A stretch of DNA of 55,623 bases. Origin: Hyphomonadaceae bacterium. Its GTDB lineage: Bacteria; Pseudomonadota; Alphaproteobacteria; Caulobacterales; Hyphomonadaceae. Of this stretch, positions 51,160 to 55,623 are shown piece after piece. Within the stretch, counting starts at the first letter, position 1; the number at the start of each line of letters is the position of its first letter. The translations under genes and the position numbers were made by a program. The notes below the pieces were generated by a model. The model saw nothing but the letters and a program-made list of their open reading frames with translations, had not been told where the DNA came from and searched no databases. Where the stretch lies: positions 1 through 55,623 of the forward strand of contig JAUYPV010000143.1 in the NCBI GenBank assembly GCA_030697555.1, read 5' to 3'.

Positions 51160-51651
51160 TCAACCGGGGCGGCGCTCGATGACTGTGCTGAACACCCAGA
51201 ACTTCCCGGCCTGCTTGTCGTCGAGTTCGACACGCTCCAGCTGCACCGTGAAGCCGCGATTGGCGTCCGCACCGATGAAGGCCACGCTGTCGAGCACCTT
51301 GCCGGGAGACGATGAATTGCCGACGGGCTGGCGCGTCCACGAGGAGAGACAGGACGCAACGGAGGCCAAGCCCTCATTGAACGCGCTTGTAGCGCGGGCC
51401 TCGGTTTTGGAGCCGGCGGCGCAGCTGTAGAACCAGGCGTCGGCGGCGCCCCTTATCACATCGCACTGGCCGGCGCCGGGAAGCGAGAACGAGGCGAGCC
51501 AGATATCCTTTTCGCCCTCGGCGGGAGCGCCCTTGAGCTGCTCGAAATTGGAGGCGCCCGATTGCAGGACGAGCGTGAGTTCAACGCAGCTGATCTGAGC
51601 GTGCGCGGCGGGCGCGAGCGCCAACGCCGCCAGGACAATGACCGTTTTCAT
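51160..51651 (-). CDS. Small secreted protein, family B copy 2
   Basis: 163 residues from the ATG at 51651, six bases after GAGGGA; the long frame extending to 52107 is antisense shadow. Signal peptide MKTVIVLAALALAPAAHA, mature start QISCVEL. Four cysteines match copy 1 in order and spacing. Contains FNEGLASVASCLSSW and VQLERVELDD. Same length as copy 1, but low identity, so an old duplication. Function unknown. It lies 50 bases after the PhoX-like gene on the same strand. Confidence 0.72.
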   Translation of the reverse strand: MKTVIVLAALALAPAAHAQISCVELTLVLQSGASNFEQLKGAPAEGEKDIWLASFSLPGAGQCDVIRGAADAWFYSCAAGSKTEARATSAFNEGLASVASCLSSWTRQPVGNSSSPGKVLDSVAFIGADANRGFTVQLERVELDDKQAGKFWVFSTVIERRPG

Positions 51652-51701
51652 GTCCATTCCCTCGATGCCGGTGGGGAGGCTCGCGCCAGTCGCGCGGCGG
51701 G

Positions 51702-53150
51702 TCAAGCCATGCGGCTGGCTTCGCGGCGCACACCGGACCAATCGCCGCTTATCGCAAGGGTAAGGCCGGGGCGCTGGATGTTGACGAAGAGCGTCGATCC
51801 ATCCGGAGAGAAGCAGGCGCCGGCGAATTCGGATTTTCCGGCGTCGGCGTTGCGGGCGAGCGTATAGATGAGGCCGTCGGGCGCGACGGCGCGCACGAAC
51901 TGGTCGCCGCCGCCATCCTCGCAGACGATGAGTTCGCCGCGGGGACTGGCTACGATGTTGTCGCACTTTTCGAATTCGGATTCGCCCGTGCTTTCGACGA
52001 AGAGTTCGAGCGCGCCTGGAGCGGCGGCTTCGCGCACCGTGCCTTCGTGGGCGCTGGGCGTGTAACGCCAGATCTGGCCGATCTGGGCTGCGCCCCCGGA
52101 GGTGCACGCGAAATAGATCGCGGCGCCTTGCGGCTCGAGCGCGAAGGCCATGCCCTCGCCCCGCGCGAAGATCGCGGCGCCGGATGCGCGGCCACGCAGG
52201 CGCAGATCGCCATCGGGAGATTCCGGCGCGGCCATGTCGATCCAGCGCACGGCGTAGCTGCGGTTCTGGACCATGCGGAGGGCGGGATCGCCGCCTTGGC
52301 TCTGCGACCAGTTGCGCGTGTCGGCGCCAGACTGTTCGACAAGGGCGAGCGTCTGGAGGCGGCCGCCCTTTGCGAGTTCGCCGCGGGCGTTGGGGAGGAA
52401 GCGGTAGAACAGCGAGTCGCCCGTGTCCTCAGTGAGATAGACGACGCCGGTGGCGGGATCGACAGCGGCGGCTTCGTGGCTGAAGCGGCCGAGGCCGGTG
52501 AGCGGGGTTGGCGTGGCGAGGCCTTTGTGCGCGGCGGGGACTTCGAAGACGAAGCCGTGGTTCTTGCCTGCACGATCGCCGGCCTTGAGATCGGTTTCCT
52601 CGCAGGTGAGCCACGTGCCCCAGGGCGTGGGACCGCCGGCGCAATTGACCGCGGTGCCGGCGAGCGAGAGGTGCGTGCGCTCGATGCGGCGCGTGGCGAT
52701 GTTGACGAGGGCGGTGGTGGTTCCGCCCGAGTGCGGGCGGTTGGCGGCGGGGTGACGATCGTAGACGAACGCGGCGTCGACCGAGCCGCCTTGCGCGAAG
52801 GCGCTGTCGGCGTGGGCTTGGTCGCTGACGCCGAGTTCGTGGTTGCGCACCAGGAGGCAGCGCGTGGGATCGCCCTCGACCGGGAAGGCGGCCATGCCGT
52901 CGTGCGCGGAGGGCTCGATGAGGCCGTCGGACATCTTGCCGCCGGCGCGGGAGAGGACGGCGTAGGTGAGGCCTGGGGCGAGATCGAGCTGGCCCTTGGG
53001 ATCGGGCTGCAGCGCGAGGGACGAGGTGCGCTGGCGGATCTGCGGGCGCGTGGGGCTCGCCGTGGCGCAGGCGCCGAGAAGGCGCAGCGCGGGCGCGGCG
53101 ATGGCGACGCTGGCGGCGGAGCGGATGAGATTGCGACGGGAGAGAAGCAT
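51702..53150 (-). CDS. phoX: PhoX-type (DUF839) alkaline phosphatase, Tat lipoprotein
   Basis: 482 residues. Twin-arginine signal SRRNLIRSAASVAIAA with a lipobox at LLGAC. PhoX/DUF839 blocks: LLVRNHELG, NCAGGPTPWGTWLTCEE, GRFSHEAAAVDPATGVVYL, EDTGDSLFYRFLPN, and CDNIVASPRGELIVCEDGG. PhoX enzymes use Fe and Ca to hydrolyse phosphomonoesters in the periplasm. AGGAGG supports the ATG at 53150. With phoD at 10433 and the phytase-like gene, the window holds several phosphoester-hydrolase-type proteins. No pho-box was identified. Confidence 0.88.
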   Translation of the reverse strand: MLLSRRNLIRSAASVAIAAPALRLLGACATASPTRPQIRQRTSSLALQPDPKGQLDLAPGLTYAVLSRAGGKMSDGLIEPSAHDGMAAFPVEGDPTRCLLVRNHELGVSDQAHADSAFAQGGSVDAAFVYDRHPAANRPHSGGTTTALVNIATRRIERTHLSLAGTAVNCAGGPTPWGTWLTCEETDLKAGDRAGKNHGFVFEVPAAHKGLATPTPLTGLGRFSHEAAAVDPATGVVYLTEDTGDSLFYRFLPNARGELAKGGRLQTLALVEQSGADTRNWSQSQGGDPALRMVQNRSYAVRWIDMAAPESPDGDLRLRGRASGAAIFARGEGMAFALEPQGAAIYFACTSGGAAQIGQIWRYTPSAHEGTVREAAAPGALELFVESTGESEFEKCDNIVASPRGELIVCEDGGGDQFVRAVAPDGLIYTLARNADAGKSEFAGACFSPDGSTLFVNIQRPGLTLAISGDWSGVRREASRMA

Positions 53151-53250
53151 GGCTGAGCCTCCTGAATCGAGCGTGGCCTAGCGCGGTTTGGCGGGCAAGG
53201 GGCGTGAAGGTTTTGTGGCGCGGCGGGAACCGACGGCGCGGTACTGGGAC

Positions 53251-53345
53251 CGCCGGGCGCCTGCCCGGCAGTGACGGCGCAGCCGGCAATTCCAACGACG
53301 CGTGGAGAGGCCGCTGCGCGGCCTGTGCCGGGCAGGCGCCCGGCG
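53251..53345. repeat. Long palindromic intergenic repeat, copy B
   Basis: A perfect 20-bp inverted repeat: 53251-53270 (begins CGCCGGGCGCC) with 53326-53345. The 55-base loop holds a second hairpin, GGCCGC/GCGGCC at about 53309-53323, and AACGACGCG, also found in copy A. It lies between the ppdK stop and the phoX start, both minus strand. Confidence 0.8.
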
Positions 53346-53358
53346 CTCCCCTGCTCCT

Positions 53359-55623
53359 CTATCGCGCCTTCTTGAGGACGGCGTGGGCGGCCGCGAGGCG
53401 GGCAACGGGTACGCGGTAGGGGGAAGCAGAGACGTAGTCCAACCCGACTTCCTCGAAGAAGAAGATCGAGGCGGGGTCGCCGCCGTGTTCGCCGCAGACG
53501 CCGAGCTTGAGACGGGGACGCGCGTTACGGCCGCGAGTGCAGCCGATGCGCACGAGTTCGCCGACACCATCGCGGTCGATCGAGACGAAGGGGTCTTTTT
53601 CGTAGATGCCGCGCTCTTCGTAGATTTTGAGGAATCTCGCGGCGTCGTCGCGCGAGATGCCGAGGGCGGTCTGCGTGAGGTCGTTGGTGCCGAAGGAGAA
53701 GAATTCGGCTTCTTCGGCGATCTCTCCGGCGCGGAGGGCGGCGCGGGGGAGTTCGATCATCGTGCCGACGAGGTATTCGACCTGCGAGGCGCGCTCGTTG
53801 AAGACGCGTTCGGCGGTGGAGACGACGAGGGCGCGCATGAGTTCGAGCTCGCGCCGCGTGGCGACGAGAGGAATCATGATTTCCGGGATCGGGGCCTTGC
53901 CGGATTCCTTCGCGACATCGAGGGCGGCCTCGAAGATGGCGCGGGCCTGCATTTCGTAGATCTCTGGGTACGTCACGCCGAGGCGGCAGCCGCGGTGGCC
54001 GAGCATCGGGTTCGACTCGTGGAGTTCGGCGGCGCGGGCGCGAAGGAGGTCTTCGGCGACGCCGGATTGCTTGGCGACGCCGGCGATGTCCTCCGCCGTG
54101 TGCGGCAGGAACTCGTGGAGGGGAGGATCAAGGAGCCGGATGGTGACCGGCAGGCCGGCCATGATGCGGAATATTTCCGCGAAGTCGGCGCGCTGCATCG
54201 GCAGGAGTTTTTCGAGCGCTCGGCGGCGGCCCTTTTCGGTGTCGGCGAGGATCATCTCGCGGACGACAGGGATGCGAGCGGCGTCGAAGAACAGGTGTTC
54301 GGTGCGGCAGAGGCCGATGCCTTCCGCGCCGACCCTGCGCGCAGCGTCGGCGTCGAGCGGCGTTTCGGCGTTGGCGCGGACCCGCATGCGGCGGACGCTG
54401 TCAGCCCAGCCCATGAGTTCGGCGAAGTCGCCGCCGAGCAGAGGCTCGACCATCTTCACGGCGCCGACGAGGACCTGGCCCTTGGCGCCGTCGACGGTGA
54501 TGATGTCGCCTCGTTTGAGGACGCGGGTGCCGACGCGGACGGTGCCGCGCTCGGCGTCGATCTGCAGGGCGCCGGCGCCGCAGACGCAGGGACGGCCCAT
54601 GCCGCGCGCGACGACGGCCGCGTGGCTGGTCATGCCGCCGCGGGCGGTGACGATGGCCTTGGCGGCGTGCATGCCCTGAATGTCTTCGGGGCTGGTCTCG
54701 ATGCGGACGAGGATGACGGCCGTGCCCTTGGCCGCGAGGGCGACGGCTTCGGCGGGGTCGAACACGACCTGGCCGACGGCGGCGCCTGGGCTGGCCGGCA
54801 GGCCCTTCACGAAGACATCGCGCACGGCATCGTCGGCGATGGCGGGGTGGAGAAGCTGGTCGAGCTGTGACGGCTCGAGGCGGAGGACGGCTTCCTCTTT
54901 CGAGATGAGGCCTTCGCGGCACATCTCGACGGCGAGTTTCAGGGCGGCCTGGGCAGTGCGTTTGCCGTTGCGGGTCTGCAGCATGTAGAGCACGCCCTGC
55001 TCTACCGTGAATTCGATGTCCTGCATGTCGCGGTAGTGCGTCTCGAGGCGCTCGGCGACGGCGATGAGCTGGGCGTAGACCTTGGGCATCGCCTCCTCGA
55101 GCGACTTGTCGTCGGACTTGAGGGCGGCCTTGCGCGAGTTGGAGATCGGGGCTGGCGTGCGGATGCCGGCGACGACGTCTTCGCCTTGCGCGTTCACCAG
55201 ATACTCGCCGTAGAAATGCTTCTCGCCGGTGGAGGGGTCACGCGTGAAGGCGACGCCGGTGGCGGAGTTCTCGCCCATGTTGCCGAACACCATGGACTGG
55301 ACGTTGACGGCGGTGCCCCAGCTTTCGGGGATGTCGTTGAGGCGACGGTAGGTGACGGCGCGGTCGTTCATCCAGCTGGAGAAGACGGCACCGATGGCGC
55401 CCCAGAGCTGGTCCTTCGGGTCCTGCGGGAAGTCGCGGCCTTGCCTTTTCACAATCGCGCGCTTGTAGAGGGCGATGACTTCCATCCAGCTTTCGGCGCC
55501 GAGTTCTGTGTCGAGGTTGAGGTCGTGGCTTTCCTTGTAGTCGTCGAGGATGTGTTCGAACTCGTCGTGCGGGATGCCGAGGACGACGTTGGAATACATC
55601 TGGATGAAGCGGCGATAGCTGTC
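53359..55623 (-). CDS. ppdK: Pyruvate, phosphate dikinase, N-terminal part outside the window
   Basis: 754 residues are visible; the enzyme is normally about 880-900, and the frame continues past the window edge (DSYRRFIQ before MYSNVVLG). ATP-grasp part: VFGNMGENSATGVAFTRDP. Central phosphohistidine domain: GGMTSHAAVVARGMGRPC with the catalytic His. C-terminal PEP/pyruvate barrel: EGIGLCRTEHLFF, MLGHRGCRLG, and LGVCGEHGG with the active-site Cys. It interconverts pyruvate + ATP + Pi with PEP + AMP + PPi. Repeat B follows its stop. Confidence 0.95.
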   Translation of the reverse strand, partial: DSYRRFIQMYSNVVLGIPHDEFEHILDDYKESHDLNLDTELGAESWMEVIALYKRAIVKRQGRDFPQDPKDQLWGAIGAVFSSWMNDRAVTYRRLNDIPESWGTAVNVQSMVFGNMGENSATGVAFTRDPSTGEKHFYGEYLVNAQGEDVVAGIRTPAPISNSRKAALKSDDKSLEEAMPKVYAQLIAVAERLETHYRDMQDIEFTVEQGVLYMLQTRNGKRTAQAALKLAVEMCREGLISKEEAVLRLEPSQLDQLLHPAIADDAVRDVFVKGLPASPGAAVGQVVFDPAEAVALAAKGTAVILVRIETSPEDIQGMHAAKAIVTARGGMTSHAAVVARGMGRPCVCGAGALQIDAERGTVRVGTRVLKRGDIITVDGAKGQVLVGAVKMVEPLLGGDFAELMGWADSVRRMRVRANAETPLDADAARRVGAEGIGLCRTEHLFFDAARIPVVREMILADTEKGRRRALEKLLPMQRADFAEIFRIMAGLPVTIRLLDPPLHEFLPHTAEDIAGVAKQSGVAEDLLRARAAELHESNPMLGHRGCRLGVTYPEIYEMQARAIFEAALDVAKESGKAPIPEIMIPLVATRRELELMRALVVSTAERVFNERASQVEYLVGTMIELPRAALRAGEIAEEAEFFSFGTNDLTQTALGISRDDAARFLKIYEERGIYEKDPFVSIDRDGVGELVRIGCTRGRNARPRLKLGVCGEHGGDPASIFFFEEVGLDYVSASPYRVPVARLAAAHAVLKKAR

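Noticed and set aside
51160-52107. 315-codon minus frame as one protein
   Set aside because: Its first half is Arg-rich antisense-type shadow of the PhoX gene's other frame; the real gene starts at 51651 with signal peptide and ribosome site.

Overview
This window looks like ordinary chromosome from a GC-rich alphaproteobacterium. The gene set (short-form PhoH, a TIGR02301 protein, class I PHA synthase with PhaR and phasin, a NadQ-type regulator beside nadABC, PPDK) would fit a Caulobacterales/Hyphomonadales-like lineage, but that placement is inference. I see no phage, integron, CRISPR array or insertion sequence. Genes are tightly packed, often with ATGA, GTGA or TGATG overlaps.

Layout. 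0-10 kb: mixed housekeeping and accessory genes (YdeI-like, gamma carbonic anhydrase, phoH with an unusual leader, PcfJ-like, cytochrome P450, lipoproteins, DUF1993, ankyrin). 10-17 kb: a PhoD-type Tat phosphatase, then a four-gene minus-strand operon (coiled-coil protein, DUF6384-like membrane protein, coiled-coil protein with a Gly-rich tail, phytase-esterase-like protein). 17-18.2 kb: a HepT/MntA toxin-antitoxin pair and a thioesterase. 18.3-29.9 kb: polyhydroxybutyrate genes (bdhA, phaR, phaC, phasin) interleaved with a divergent peptidoglycan-recycling pair (LD-carboxypeptidase and Mpl/MurC-like ligase) and a penicillin/AHL acylase-family lipoprotein. 29.9-32.3 kb: a likely structured small RNA, moaC/moeA, tRNA-Leu(UAA). 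32.4-41 kb: a hybrid histidine kinase, a TPP enzyme, pyrC plus a potassium-channel-like gene, and several very small genes. 39.8-47.5 kb: HD hydrolase, phosphatase and NadQ regulator, two palindromic operators, then a seven-gene operon nadA-[four secreted paralogues]-nadB-nadC. 47.5-55.6 kb: SleB-like hydrolase, two more small secreted paralogues, a PhoX-type phosphatase and a truncated ppdK.

Most striking is the NAD operon. Four tandem, translationally coupled genes for small exported proteins lie between nadA and nadB. They share four cysteines at nearly invariant spacing (C-x17/18-C-x7-C-x13/14-C) and a C-terminal F-[WR]-R-x2-[ED]-L-x-S signature, and the operon is preceded by two copies of TTATRCTCA-N3-TGAGYWTAA. 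I know of no established role for such proteins in NAD synthesis.

Noncoding signals include a phoH leader able to form an H-type pseudoknot followed by an intrinsic terminator just before the gene, a 108-nt element present in two diverged copies about 20 kb apart, a pair of long palindromic intergenic repeats, three direct repeats before the phasin gene that may be PhaR sites, and three convergent gene pairs whose stop codons share one CTAG.
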